A stretch of DNA of 64,000 nt, taken from NCBI RefSeq assembly GCF_028607085.1, contig NZ_CP117411.1:2294001-2358000 (forward strand), in the 5' to 3' direction. The translations under genes were made by a program, and so were the position numbers. Below, piece after piece: positions 17,363 through 25,863 of the stretch. Source of the stretch: Sphingomonas naphthae. Lineage in GTDB: Bacteria > Pseudomonadota > Alphaproteobacteria > Sphingomonadales > Sphingomonadaceae. The notes beneath the pieces were generated by a model that saw only the letters and a program-made list of their open reading frames with translations, made no database searches and was not told the origin of the DNA. Each line of letters begins with the position of its first letter. Within the stretch, counting starts at the first letter, position 1.

Positions 17363-18166
17363 TCAGCGGCCGGTGAACACCGGCGCCCGCTTTTCGATGA
17401 AGGCGGTAATCGCCTCGGCATGATCCTGCGTTTCATGCGCTATGGCCTGTGCGGAGGCGGAAGCGTCGAGCAGCGACGGCAGATCGGCGGTCTGCGCCTG
17501 CCGGATGAGCCGCTTGGTCAGGCGCACCGCGACCGGCGGATTGGCCGCGATCGCAGCGGCGACCGACCGCGCCGCCGCCATCAATTCCGCATCGTCGACC
17601 ACCTTGGACACCAGGCCGAGGCGCCAAGCCTCCTCGGCATCGATGATTTCCCCGGTGAGCGACAATTCCATCGCCTTGGATTCGCCCACGATGCGGCGCA
17701 GCAGCCAAGCGCCGCCATCGCCGGGCACGATGCCCAATTTCACGAAGCTCTCGGCAAATCGCGCGCTGCGACCGGCGATCCGCACGTCGCACATGCACGC
17801 CAGATCGCAGCCGGCACCAATGGCCGGACCGTTGACCGCCGCGACGACCGGGACGTCGATTGCGGCGAACGCCAGAGGAATGCGTTGGATGCCCCGACGA
17901 TAGTTGCTGACCGTCTCAGACGGGGTGGCGCCCTGCGGGCCCCTGCCCTCGTGCATCGCCTTCAGATTGCCGCCGGTGGAAAAGGCGCTGCCCGCCCCGG
18001 TCAAGATGACGACCCGAACCTCGGGATCCTGATCGGCAGCATGTAGCGCATCGACCACGGCATCCACGGTCGGAAGGTCGGAGATCGGATTGCGCAGCGT
18101 CGGCTGATTGAGGGTCAGCGTGCGGATACCGGCGTCGGTTTCCGCCAGAACGAGGGCTTCGGACAT
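17363..18166 (-). CDS. Enoyl-CoA hydratase/isomerase family protein (PGDGG type)
   Basis: Crotonase superfamily, 267 aa. The Glu144 position is D121 (GAGCDLA) and the Glu164 position is F141. An aspartate, D150, lies in the PGDGG turn just after, in the AESFVKLGIVPGDGG pattern. This subgroup is usually annotated as hydratase/isomerase; a shifted acid suggests isomerase or other chemistry. The start ATG 18166 was preferred over an upstream ATG at 18178. It is encoded 20 bp after the acyl-CoA dehydrogenase pair, giving a dehydrogenase-then-crotonase order expected for one beta-oxidation round. Confidence 0.86.
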   Translation of the reverse strand: MSEALVLAETDAGIRTLTLNQPTLRNPISDLPTVDAVVDALHAADQDPEVRVVILTGAGSAFSTGGNLKAMHEGRGPQGATPSETVSNYRRGIQRIPLAFAAIDVPVVAAVNGPAIGAGCDLACMCDVRIAGRSARFAESFVKLGIVPGDGGAWLLRRIVGESKAMELSLTGEIIDAEEAWRLGLVSKVVDDAELMAAARSVAAAIAANPPVAVRLTKRLIRQAQTADLPSLLDASASAQAIAHETQDHAEAITAFIEKRAPVFTGR

Positions 18167-18186
18167 GTCTTCCTCCAAATCAGGTC

Positions 18187-19335
18187 TCAGCGCAGGCCAA
18201 GGCCGCGCGCGATGATGCCACGCAGGATTTCCCGTGTGCCCCCCCTAAGCGACCAGGCCGGGGCATTGAGCAGGGTGATCGCCATGACCGCCGCGAAGTC
18301 CTTCGCGCTGCCCTCGTCGGGCTCGACATCGACCAGTTGACGCGCGATCTCGGGTATCTGCTGCTCGAAACTGGCGCCAAGATCCTTCACGATCGATGCC
18401 TGGAGCATTGGATTTTCGCCCCGCTGGAGCATGCCGGCAACAGACTGGGACATGCGGCGCAGGGTCATTACCCGCGCCACGATCCGGCCGATCGCCCCGG
18501 CAGCCTGCCCATCGGGGCTGCGCGACAGCACGCGCACCAATTGATCGAGCAGTTCGAACGACGACAGGAAGCGCTCCGGCCCGCTCCGCTCGAAGGCGAG
18601 TTCGCTCATCACCTGGTTCCAGCCATCGCCCCGCTTGCCGATGATCGCATCGGCCGGCAGGAACACGTCCTCGAACGACACCTCGTTGAAATGATGCGCC
18701 CCGGTCATGTCGACGATCGGCCGGATGGTGATGCCCGGGGTCGTCAGATCGACCAGGAACTGACTCATCCCGGCGTGACGCGCTTCGACACCGCCGTCGG
18801 TGCGGCACAACAGGATCATGTAATGGGAATAATGCGCGCCGCTGGTCCACAGCTTGGTGCCGTTGATGCGGAAGCCGCCTTCCACCTCGACCGCACGGGT
18901 CCGCACCGCCGCCAGATCCGAGCCGGAATCGGGCTCGCTCATGCCGATGCAGAAGAAGCATTCGCCGGCCGCTATGCGCGGCAGGATGGCCTGCCGCTGC
19001 GCTTCGCTGCCGTCCTTCAGGATCAGCGGCCCGCTCTGTCGGTCGGCGATCCAGTGCGCGGCGACCGGCGCTCCCGCCGCCAGCATTTCCTCCATCACCA
19101 CATAGCGCTCGAGCGCGCTGCGCTCATGCCCGCCATATTTCTTGGGCCAGGTCATCGCGATCCAGCCGCGCTCGCCCAGCTTTCGGCTGAATGCCTTGTC
19201 GTGCCCCGTCCAGGACAGGGCCCGGTCGCGGGCCTGGCGATCGCCGATCGTCTCGCGCAGGAAGTCGCGGACCTCCTGCCGGAGATCTGCTGCGGCGAGC
19301 GGCGGCGGCGGCGGGAAATGGAGGAGATCAGCCAC
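18187..19335 (-). CDS. Acyl-CoA dehydrogenase (pair A, subunit 1)
   Basis: FAD-dependent acyl-CoA dehydrogenase, 382 aa. The substrate/FAD loop GMSEPDSGSDLA lies near residue 125, WTSGAHYSHYMILL follows, and the C-terminal GGTREILRGIIARGLG motif ends the protein. It starts at GTG 19335 with an excellent GGAGGTGG site, overlapping the preceding dehydrogenase gene by 8 bp. Such overlapping pairs often form heteromeric enzymes in steroid and cyclic-acid catabolism, where only one subunit keeps the full FAD/catalytic set. Pairing here is inferred from the overlap. Confidence 0.91.
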   Translation of the reverse strand: MADLLHFPPPPPLAAADLRQEVRDFLRETIGDRQARDRALSWTGHDKAFSRKLGERGWIAMTWPKKYGGHERSALERYVVMEEMLAAGAPVAAHWIADRQSGPLILKDGSEAQRQAILPRIAAGECFFCIGMSEPDSGSDLAAVRTRAVEVEGGFRINGTKLWTSGAHYSHYMILLCRTDGGVEARHAGMSQFLVDLTTPGITIRPIVDMTGAHHFNEVSFEDVFLPADAIIGKRGDGWNQVMSELAFERSGPERFLSSFELLDQLVRVLSRSPDGQAAGAIGRIVARVMTLRRMSQSVAGMLQRGENPMLQASIVKDLGASFEQQIPEIARQLVDVEPDEGSAKDFAAVMAITLLNAPAWSLRGGTREILRGIIARGLGLR

Positions 19336-20422
19336 GGGCCACCTCCGCGTCCATCGACACGAGCACCGGCCACAGGCCATCCTGCGATGCGCTCAAGACC
19401 CATCGCCCCAGCCAGTCGGCCCACAGCGTTTCCGAGCCATATTCGTCCCGCCAGGTCCACAATTGCTTGGTCAGCCGATGGAGCATGTGTTCCTCGGTGA
19501 AGCCGATCGCGCCGTGCACCTGGTGCACGATCGGGGCGATGATGCCGGCCGCCTCGCCGCAGCGGACCTTGGCAGCGGCGATCGCAACGACGTCGGCCTG
19601 CGCGCCAAAGCCCTGAGCCGCGCTGTCCGCCGCCGCGACGGCAGCCGACACTTCTCCCGCCACGATCGCCAATTGTTGCTGAATCGCCTGAAACTTGGCC
19701 AACGGCTGGCCGAACTGGCGCCGTTCGCCGACATATTGGACGGTCTGCTGCAAAAGCCGCGCGGCCGCACCGGCGATCAGTTGGCACCGGATCGCGGCGC
19801 CGACAGCGCGCCACGTCCAGCCGTCGAATCCGGCGGGCAAGGGCACGACATCCGCCTCCCCAAGCACGACATCCACCACGAGATCGTCCCGCGGTTCTCC
19901 GGAAAGGCTGCTCCCGGTAGCCGCCGTAACGATATCCGTCGTCGCGATCGACACCAGACAGGGTGCGGCATCGATCGTGGCGAATGCCAGAACGCGATCG
20001 ACATTGCGGCTCCACGGCACGCGACCCAGCCGGCCGCCGGCACGGAAGCCGGCGGCCTCGCGTGTCACCGATATCTGCTCCGGGGTCGGCGCGATGGCGG
20101 CCCCGACGAGTTCCAGACCGACGAGCGACAGCAGCCAGTTGGCATGGAGTGTTTCGGCGATCGGCAAGATGCCGGTGTATCCGCCTACCGCCCGGAGGAG
20201 CGGCAGCACTTCCGAAGGCGACAGCGCAAAGCCGCCGCTTTCTTCAGACGCCAGCGCGAGCGGTATACCCGCTTCCATCATGAGGCCGAAGCCTCGTCCA
20301 TCGGTCGCCCCGGGGCGGAAATCGGCAGCGGCGGCGCGGTCGCCGACGATCCGTTCCGTCAGATCGATCAGCATTTCTCCCGGACTGTCCACATCATCTC
20401 CAGCATCAAATGGTCGGTCCAT
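19328..20422 (-). CDS. Acyl-CoA dehydrogenase (pair A, subunit 2)
   Basis: Shorter ACAD-family protein, 364 aa. The C-terminal domain has RRQFGQPLAKFQAIQ and HQVHGAIGFTEEHMLHRL, while its N-terminal and middle regions are divergent. This pattern fits the non-catalytic or half-catalytic partner of a heteromeric dehydrogenase. It overlaps the next ACAD gene by 8 bp. The start ATG 20422 itself overlaps a FadR-like site. Upstream (38 bp) lies the NTF2-like gene on the same strand, so the operon may extend back to 23994. Confidence 0.88.
   Translation of the reverse strand: MDRPFDAGDDVDSPGEMLIDLTERIVGDRAAAADFRPGATDGRGFGLMMEAGIPLALASEESGGFALSPSEVLPLLRAVGGYTGILPIAETLHANWLLSLVGLELVGAAIAPTPEQISVTREAAGFRAGGRLGRVPWSRNVDRVLAFATIDAAPCLVSIATTDIVTAATGSSLSGEPRDDLVVDVVLGEADVVPLPAGFDGWTWRAVGAAIRCQLIAGAAARLLQQTVQYVGERRQFGQPLAKFQAIQQQLAIVAGEVSAAVAAADSAAQGFGAQADVVAIAAAKVRCGEAAGIIAPIVHQVHGAIGFTEEHMLHRLTKQLWTWRDEYGSETLWADWLGRWVLSASQDGLWPVLVSMDAEVARG
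20411..20421. promoter_or_regulatory. Weak FadR-like site over the ACAD start codon
   Basis: TGGTCGGTCCA has one deviation from TGGT-N3-ACCA and 9 of 11 matches to the stronger consensus. It covers the first codons of the dehydrogenase gene starting at 20422. A site here could block translation initiation or a nearby promoter, but chance occurrence is quite possible. Confidence 0.25.
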
Positions 20423-20460
20423 GCTTAATCGTCATGATTATAATGGGCAAGCCAAAGAGA

Positions 20461-20925
20461 TTACAGAGCGTCGATATGGAACCGGCCCGCCACCGGCCTG
20501 CCAAAGGCATAGGCGGACTGGATCGGGTTATAATATTCGCGCAGGCGCGAAATTCGGCCATCGACCAGATCGAACCGCATCACGTATCGATTGCGGTAGG
20601 CACGACCGGACTGCATCGTCACATCGCCCTGAAACTCCACGAAAATGCGCGCACCATCGGCGGTGACGCTCGTCTCGATCTCCGTCGAGCGATTGACCCG
20701 ACCTTCCTGCGCAAAGGCTTCTCGCCAGAAATCCACGCACGCATCGCGGCCCCGATAGACCCGGAAGAAGCCTTGTTCGGTCCGGCCGGATTCGTTGAAG
20801 GGCAGTTCGATCACGACATCGTCGGTCATCATGGCCCGAAGGCCGTCGAGCTCCTTGGCTCGGATCGCCCTGTTCCAGCGCCGCAAGGTTTCCTGCGCCG
20901 ACGTTGTCGCATCCGCCGTCATCAT
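20461..20925 (-). CDS. SnoaL/NTF2-like small protein
   Basis: Protein of 154 aa with the cone-shaped NTF2-like pattern (SnoaL-like polyketide-cyclase superfamily). It has a helical N-terminus (ETLRRWNRAIRAKELDGL), then strands ending in FDLVDGRISRLREYYNP. Members act as isomerases, dehydratases or binding proteins on hydrophobic rings. The start overlaps the stop of the upstream flavin monooxygenase by 4 bp (ATGA), implying translational coupling and a shared substrate. Catalytic residues cannot be assigned with confidence. Confidence 0.82.
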   Translation of the reverse strand: MMTADATTSAQETLRRWNRAIRAKELDGLRAMMTDDVVIELPFNESGRTEQGFFRVYRGRDACVDFWREAFAQEGRVNRSTEIETSVTADGARIFVEFQGDVTMQSGRAYRNRYVMRFDLVDGRISRLREYYNPIQSAYAFGRPVAGRFHIDAL

Positions 20926-22556
20926 GCCGCGCTTGCGATCATGTCGAGCACGCGGCCGGTAACGCGATCGACCAGCCGCCGACTATCGATGGGCAACGCG
21001 TCTCCCCGCCACGCGATGTGCAGGTCCGGCCGCACCAGCAGCAGCCCGCAGCCATAGGCCTCGCGCACAAACGGATTATCCAGCCGGACGACATCCAGCG
21101 GCGCCCCGACATCGGCGAAGGCCGTTTCAAGGCTCGCTGTCGGCGTCTTCCCTTGGAGGTCGAGCAAGGTATAGCCCGGCCCCATCACATCCTGCATCGC
21201 CCGGCCGTCCGCCAGCCAGATATGCGGGATGCGGACGCCGGGGGCGGCATCGGGGCGATAGACGATCGTGTCCCACCTTTGCGGTTCGCCGGTCTCGGCT
21301 TCGATCAGAGGCGAGCCGGCATAGGAATAGCCGAGTTCCACTCCCACCATATCATGAACGCGCCGATGGTGGGCGACGGCCAGTTCGGTGACCGTGTCAC
21401 GGACAGCGGCAGCCTCCGGCGTGTCTTCCCGAATGATCGGCGTCACGGCCTTTCGCCAGATGCCCATGCCGGATGCGGCCCACCCGGAGGCATCGCGGTT
21501 GCGCAGGCCGATTGGTCTGCGTTCGGCCTCGTAACTGTCCAGCAGGGCTTCCCCACCCCAACCCTGAACCGCACCGGCGAGCTTCCAGCCGAGGTCCACG
21601 GCGTCCCCGATCCCGGTGTTCATGCCCAGCCCGCCTGTCGGGATCACCAGATGCGCGGCGTCGCCGACGATGAACACCCGCCCATCCCGATAGCGATCCG
21701 CGACCAGCAGGTGCAGCCGCCAGCGCCCGACGTTCAATATCTCGAAATCGAAGGGAAATCCGACCCGATCGAGCACTTCCTGGCGGAAATCGGCGTCGTC
21801 CGGCAGCGAGGCGTTGATCGTGAACTCCTCGCGATCGCCCTGGACGATCAGCGACGCGCTGGTGGTGTCGGCGAAATAATAATGACGCCCCTGGCCGATC
21901 GGGATGCGATCGTAGAGTTCCTTCGACCGGAAGCAGATCTGGCGCATGTCCTGAAGCCCGCCGCTGCCGGACAGCTTGATGCCGAGCGCCTTGCGCACCA
22001 GGCTGGCACCGCCGTCGCACCCGGCGAGATAGCGGGCGCGCACTGTTTCCGGATCGTCGTCCAGCGGTTCCAGCCGCACATCGACCCCCTGCGCATCCTG
22101 ATCGAAGGCCGCCAGCGCACAAGCATAGCGCACCGTCACGTTCGGCGTCGCTTCGGCGATCTGCTTGAGAAGCGGCTCCAGCTTGTTCTGCGAAACCAAC
22201 TGGTAGGGTTCGAGCGGGCTGCCCAGCCCCTTGTTGGCGGCGATTTCCTGCCGGAACGCGCCGACCGATGGGTAATGGAAGTGCGCCAGCGGCGGATCGA
22301 CAAGGCGCGTCGTGATGAACACGTCCATCGACGCTTCGGGCGGATAGCCGAGCGCGCGCACCCGATCCGCGAAACCGAGCCGGCGAAAGATCTCCATCGT
22401 CCGCGCGTTAGACCGATCCATCTTGGGCCACGGCCCCGTCGTCGGATCACGCTCGACGATCAGGCACCGCACGCCACGCTGGCCGAGATCGATCGCCAGC
22501 GTGAGGCCGACCGGCCCCGCCCCCGCGATCACGACATCATAATCGATCTGCTTCAT
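20922..22556 (-). CDS. FAD-dependent aromatic monooxygenase (PheA/TfdB/MhpA family)
   Basis: Group A flavin monooxygenase, 544 aa. It has the FAD motif AGAGPVGLTLA (about residues 8-18), the DG motif GCDGGASLVRKALG, the GD motif VGDAAHLVIPTGGLGMN, and a C-terminal thioredoxin-like extension typical of the phenol-hydroxylase group. It would hydroxylate a phenolic or related ring using NAD(P)H and O2. The start ATG 22556 begins the FAD motif; the frame runs far upstream without homology. It is flanked on the same strand by a flavoprotein dehydrogenase and the NTF2-like gene. Confidence 0.9.
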   Translation of the reverse strand: MKQIDYDVVIAGAGPVGLTLAIDLGQRGVRCLIVERDPTTGPWPKMDRSNARTMEIFRRLGFADRVRALGYPPEASMDVFITTRLVDPPLAHFHYPSVGAFRQEIAANKGLGSPLEPYQLVSQNKLEPLLKQIAEATPNVTVRYACALAAFDQDAQGVDVRLEPLDDDPETVRARYLAGCDGGASLVRKALGIKLSGSGGLQDMRQICFRSKELYDRIPIGQGRHYYFADTTSASLIVQGDREEFTINASLPDDADFRQEVLDRVGFPFDFEILNVGRWRLHLLVADRYRDGRVFIVGDAAHLVIPTGGLGMNTGIGDAVDLGWKLAGAVQGWGGEALLDSYEAERRPIGLRNRDASGWAASGMGIWRKAVTPIIREDTPEAAAVRDTVTELAVAHHRRVHDMVGVELGYSYAGSPLIEAETGEPQRWDTIVYRPDAAPGVRIPHIWLADGRAMQDVMGPGYTLLDLQGKTPTASLETAFADVGAPLDVVRLDNPFVREAYGCGLLLVRPDLHIAWRGDALPIDSRRLVDRVTGRVLDMIASAA

Positions 22557-22584
22557 CCCCGCGCAATCCCTTAGCGAAATGTTG

Positions 22585-23994
22585 TCAGACGATGGCGCCG
22601 GCGAGCAGCGGCTCGACCACGGCACGCGCGGCGGCACGGCCGGCGAGCATTCCGAACGTCGCCGAGGAGGCGAGCGAGGAGGCGCTGTAATAGCCGGCAC
22701 CGTGGAATCCGCCGACGACCTCGCCGGCGGCATACAGGCCCTCGATCCGCTCGCCGAACCAGTCGAGCACCGCCATCCTCTCGTCGGTGACGATGCCACC
22801 GTATGTCGAGGTGATAGCGTTGGCGGTCGCGGCAATGTAGAAAGGCGGCTGGTCGATCGGGCGAAGCCCGGTTTTCCGGCCGAACTCCGTGTCATGGCCG
22901 GCCCGCGCGTCGCGGTTATAGCGGTCGATCGTCTGGACCAGCACCATCGGATCGATCCCGACGGTCGCCGCGAGTTCCGCGATGCTGCCAGCGGTCTGGA
23001 TATAGCCGCCGACAACGCCTTCACGATAATTGTTGACCGACGTGTCATCGAGCGATTTGGCCATCAGCCGTTCGTCGAAGATCTGGAAACCGAGCCCGCC
23101 CGGCTGCTTCATCCCATCAGCGCTCACCCGCTTGTAGCTTTGCCCTTCGTCGCAGAAGCGGACCCCGTCTCGGTTGACCATCATCCCCCCTTCCAGGAAG
23201 GAGAAGATCAAGGGCGGCACCTCGTTGCTCGCCTCGACGACGTTGGGGTAGTTGCGGATACCGCCGCCGAACGAACCGGTGACGTGGCCCAGATCGGCAT
23301 GGCTGGCCCCGAGGTCGCTCGCCATGACGAGGCCGTCGCCGGTGTTGCCCACCCCGCCATGCTTAACACCGCCCGCCAGTTCCGGCGCGTAGATGGCGAG
23401 AAGCTCGCGGGAGCGCGAAAAGCCACCGGTCGCGAGGATCACGCCGCCTGCGGCCTGCACGATAGCTTCCTGATCGCCGTAGAGGATGTGTGCGGCATCG
23501 ACCCGCCGATCTGCGGTGCGGTGCAACCGGATGCCCGTCGATCGCGAGAAGAAGGTGATCTGGGGATGCGCCTGCACCGCCATGTGAAGATGCGTCACCG
23601 CCCGACTTGTGCCCGTCATGTGCAGACGCGTGTTCTTGGGATGAAGAGCGAATTTCACGCCCGACGCCCGCAGCAAACCATAGGCGGCCAGTTGGTTGTG
23701 CAGAAACGCATCCACGAGCACCGGATTGTTCTTGCCCCGGCCGCTCGCGAACAGGTCTGCGCGATAGGCGGCGATATCGTCCGAGATACCGGCGGCAGCT
23801 TGCAGATCGGTGCCGCAAAAGGCGAAGCCGCCTCCGGCGATCGCCGAACTCCCTCCCGGTTGGCCGCTTTTTTCCAGCAACAACACCTCGGCGCCCGCCT
23901 CGGCCGCGGCGAGCGCCGCACAATGACCGGCAATGCCTGCCCCCAGGATCAGCACGTCGGTTCGTGCCGGCAAATCCCCGGTTTCCCTCAGCAT
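22585..23994 (-). CDS. FAD-dependent dehydrogenase (fumarate reductase/ketosteroid dehydrogenase-like)
   Basis: Flavoprotein of 469 aa in the FAD_binding_2 superfamily (fumarate reductase, urocanate reductase, 3-ketosteroid dehydrogenase). It has the dinucleotide motif LGAGIAGHCAALAAAEAG, then GGSSAIAGGG and a C-terminal GLYAAGEVVGGFHGAGYY. It lacks the haem domain and signal peptide of flavocytochrome c, so it is cytoplasmic. It would introduce or remove a ring double bond next to a carbonyl. The start is uncertain: ATG 23994, or GTG 24033 in frame. It is divergent from a LysR gene, with a LysR-type box between them. Confidence 0.85.
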   Translation of the reverse strand: MLRETGDLPARTDVLILGAGIAGHCAALAAAEAGAEVLLLEKSGQPGGSSAIAGGGFAFCGTDLQAAAGISDDIAAYRADLFASGRGKNNPVLVDAFLHNQLAAYGLLRASGVKFALHPKNTRLHMTGTSRAVTHLHMAVQAHPQITFFSRSTGIRLHRTADRRVDAAHILYGDQEAIVQAAGGVILATGGFSRSRELLAIYAPELAGGVKHGGVGNTGDGLVMASDLGASHADLGHVTGSFGGGIRNYPNVVEASNEVPPLIFSFLEGGMMVNRDGVRFCDEGQSYKRVSADGMKQPGGLGFQIFDERLMAKSLDDTSVNNYREGVVGGYIQTAGSIAELAATVGIDPMVLVQTIDRYNRDARAGHDTEFGRKTGLRPIDQPPFYIAATANAITSTYGGIVTDERMAVLDWFGERIEGLYAAGEVVGGFHGAGYYSASSLASSATFGMLAGRAAARAVVEPLLAGAIV

Positions 23995-24084
23995 CGTGCG
24001 TTCATCCCGCGCATCCTCTCTCTGTGTCCGCACCGTCTAGGCCCCGGCGGAACGATGCGGGATTGCCAATCGCGGCAAGCCTGC

Positions 24085-24101
24085 TTTAACTTGAGGTTAA
24101 A
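24085..24101. promoter_or_regulatory. LysR-type binding box
   Basis: TTTAAC-TTGAG-GTTAAA is a perfect 6-bp inverted repeat containing T-N11-A (TAACTTGAGGTTA), the signature of LysR-type regulator sites. It is centred between the divergent LysR gene (24138) and the flavoprotein operon (starting 23994), the classic position for autoregulation and target activation. Confidence 0.6.
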
Positions 24102-24137
24102 CCAGATGATATTCCGACCCAGCCGCTTTGGAAGCTC

Positions 24138-25103
24138 ATGACGCGCAGATTGCCCTCCCTGAATGCGTTGCGGGCATTCGAAGCGGCAGGCCGACGAGGC
24201 AGCCTGACGGCTGCGGCGCACGAGCTTCAGGTGTCGGTGGCGGCGGTCAGCCGTCACGTCTCGCTGCTCGAAGCCCATTTCGGGAAAGGCCTGCTCCATC
24301 GGCGACGAAGCGGTGTCGTGCCGACCGGACCGGGCCAGGCCTATCTCACTGAGATTCACGCCGCCTTCGCGCAGATCGAGCGTGCCGGTCACGCGCTGAT
24401 GGACGAAACCGCCCCACGACGGGTTCGGCTGGTGGCCTATCCCACCTTTACGACCGAATGGCTCGCCCAGCGACTAACCGGGTTCCGGCAGGCTCATCCA
24501 GATATCGACCTCGACGTGACCGTATCGAAACCCGGAAATCCGATCAGCGACCGGGAAGCCGACATCTGGATCACGGTCTTTCCTCAGGATATCGGTGCCC
24601 ATCCATCGGATCACCTGTTCGATACGCTCGCGACATTGGTATGTACGCCCGAGTTGCGCGATGGCGAACCGCCTTTGCGGACGCCAGCCGACATTACCCA
24701 CCACCTGCTCCTCCATGCCCGTCGCGAGCGGCAATTGTGGGAAGCGCTGCTGACGGCGCTTGGCGCTCCCGCTCTGGCCGACATGCGCCGGCTCCGGCTC
24801 GACACCCTGGGGCAGACGCTTCAGGCGGCACGCAGCAGCAGCGGAATCGCGCTTGCGAACCCCTTCTTCCTAGTCGAGGATCTTCAGCAGGCGCGACTGG
24901 TGATGCCGTTCGACTTCGCGCTCCGCTTCGACGTGCCACATCATCTGGTGTGCCACGGTGGTCGCGTTGACGGGCCGGCGGTTGCGGCCGTGCGCCAATG
25001 GCTGCTGGACGAGGCCAATGCGACTTCCACGGCGTTGAAGGCCCTGCTTGCCCATCGTCGGGTCGGAGCGGCCCATGTCGCGTTGCGCCAGCCTGCCAAA
25101 TAG
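24138..25103 (+). CDS. LysR-family regulator, GcvA-like subgroup
   Basis: LysR-type transcriptional regulator, 321 aa. The winged helix-turn-helix lies in residues 5-65 (LNALRAFEAAGRRGSLTAAA, VSRHVSLLEAHFGKGL), followed by a two-lobed effector domain. It is divergent from the flavoprotein/monooxygenase/NTF2/ACAD genes, with a palindromic LysR box between, so it probably activates that operon in response to a pathway intermediate. The start ATG 24138 follows GGAAG. It is convergent with a TetR gene 6 bp downstream. Confidence 0.92.
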   Translation: MTRRLPSLNALRAFEAAGRRGSLTAAAHELQVSVAAVSRHVSLLEAHFGKGLLHRRRSGVVPTGPGQAYLTEIHAAFAQIERAGHALMDETAPRRVRLVAYPTFTTEWLAQRLTGFRQAHPDIDLDVTVSKPGNPISDREADIWITVFPQDIGAHPSDHLFDTLATLVCTPELRDGEPPLRTPADITHHLLLHARRERQLWEALLTALGAPALADMRRLRLDTLGQTLQAARSSSGIALANPFFLVEDLQQARLVMPFDFALRFDVPHHLVCHGGRVDGPAVAAVRQWLLDEANATSTALKALLAHRRVGAAHVALRQPAK

Positions 25104-25109
25104 CGGCCT

Positions 25110-25769
25110 TCAGGCAATGGGCGCCTCGATGATGGCGGCGCCGGTCAGTACGATGTTCTCCAGCGGATCGCGCGCATCCCACACGTCGCTGGGCCGCCCC
25201 GTGGCATGATGCGCCTCCAGGGCGCTCAGCACCGAAACCAGATACCAGGCCAGGAAGATCAGGCGCTGCTGCATCGTCTCACGCGGTATATCCGGCCGCG
25301 CGCGTCGGAGATGATCGGTCAGGCCCGCGAACACCTCGTAGCGCATGTCGGACATGATGAGGTTCAGCATGTGGCGCCGCGTGAACAGCATGCTCGCCAT
25401 GAACCGCAACGCCGTTTCCGTGCCGGCCTCGGCGCGCGGACGGGCGCGCACGATGATCTCCACCACCTCGCGAACCGACGCGGGGCTTGTCCGCCGCTGT
25501 AGAGCGTCCAGCCCTTCAGTCCATCGCACATGAACTGTCATGAAATAGTCGGCGACCAACTCGCTGATAAGCCCTTCCTTCGAGCCGAAATAATAGCTTA
25601 GCGATCCGACATTGCGGGCATCGGCCGCCGCCGCGATCTGGCGCACGGTCACCGCCTCGATCCCACGCTCGGCGAACAGCCGCTGTGCCGCCGATTTGAT
25701 ACGGGATCGCGTATCCCCGCCTTCAATCATGCCCTGTACCTCCCGCGACGGCGTCATGTGCCCTGACAT
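25110..25769 (-). CDS. TetR-family transcriptional regulator
   Basis: TetR repressor, 219 aa. The HTH is TVRQIAAAADARNVGSLSYYFGSKEGL (shown in part), in residues ~40-67; the rest is an all-helical effector domain. It is divergent from the operon of an SDR and three acyl-CoA dehydrogenases, so it is a natural local repressor of that operon. The intergenic region holds a CGTT-N7-AACG repeat (25801-25815) and a FadR-like site. Confidence 0.9.
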   Translation of the reverse strand: MSGHMTPSREVQGMIEGGDTRSRIKSAAQRLFAERGIEAVTVRQIAAAADARNVGSLSYYFGSKEGLISELVADYFMTVHVRWTEGLDALQRRTSPASVREVVEIIVRARPRAEAGTETALRFMASMLFTRRHMLNLIMSDMRYEVFAGLTDHLRRARPDIPRETMQQRLIFLAWYLVSVLSALEAHHATGRPSDVWDARDPLENIVLTGAAIIEAPIA

Positions 25770-25813
25770 AGCGATTTCGCCCTCGACACGCTAAAACTAT
25801 CGTTCTAACAAAA

Positions 25814-25824
25814 CGGTCTGACCA
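25814..25824. promoter_or_regulatory. Weak FadR-like or TetR operator candidate
   Basis: CGGTCTGACCA has one deviation from TGGT-N3-ACCA but only 8 of 11 matches to the stronger consensus. It is adjacent to CGTT-N7-AACG. It lies between the TetR gene and the SDR/ACAD operon; either regulator could bind. Confidence 0.3.
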
Positions 25825-25863
25825 TGTTTCAACGAGTCGGACAAGCGGGAGGCGAAGCAGGCG

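Noticed and set aside
20904-22574. 556-codon plus-strand open frame opposite the flavin monooxygenase
   Set aside because: Antisense shadow without recognisable motifs.
22557-23048. N-terminal extension of the monooxygenase frame to 23048
   Set aside because: The extension overlaps the flavoprotein gene and has no homology; the FAD motif starts right after ATG 22556.
22585-23994. Firm call of 3-ketosteroid dehydrogenase
   Set aside because: It belongs to the superfamily, but I cannot confirm the KstD-specific active-site tyrosines; a general flavoprotein call is safer.
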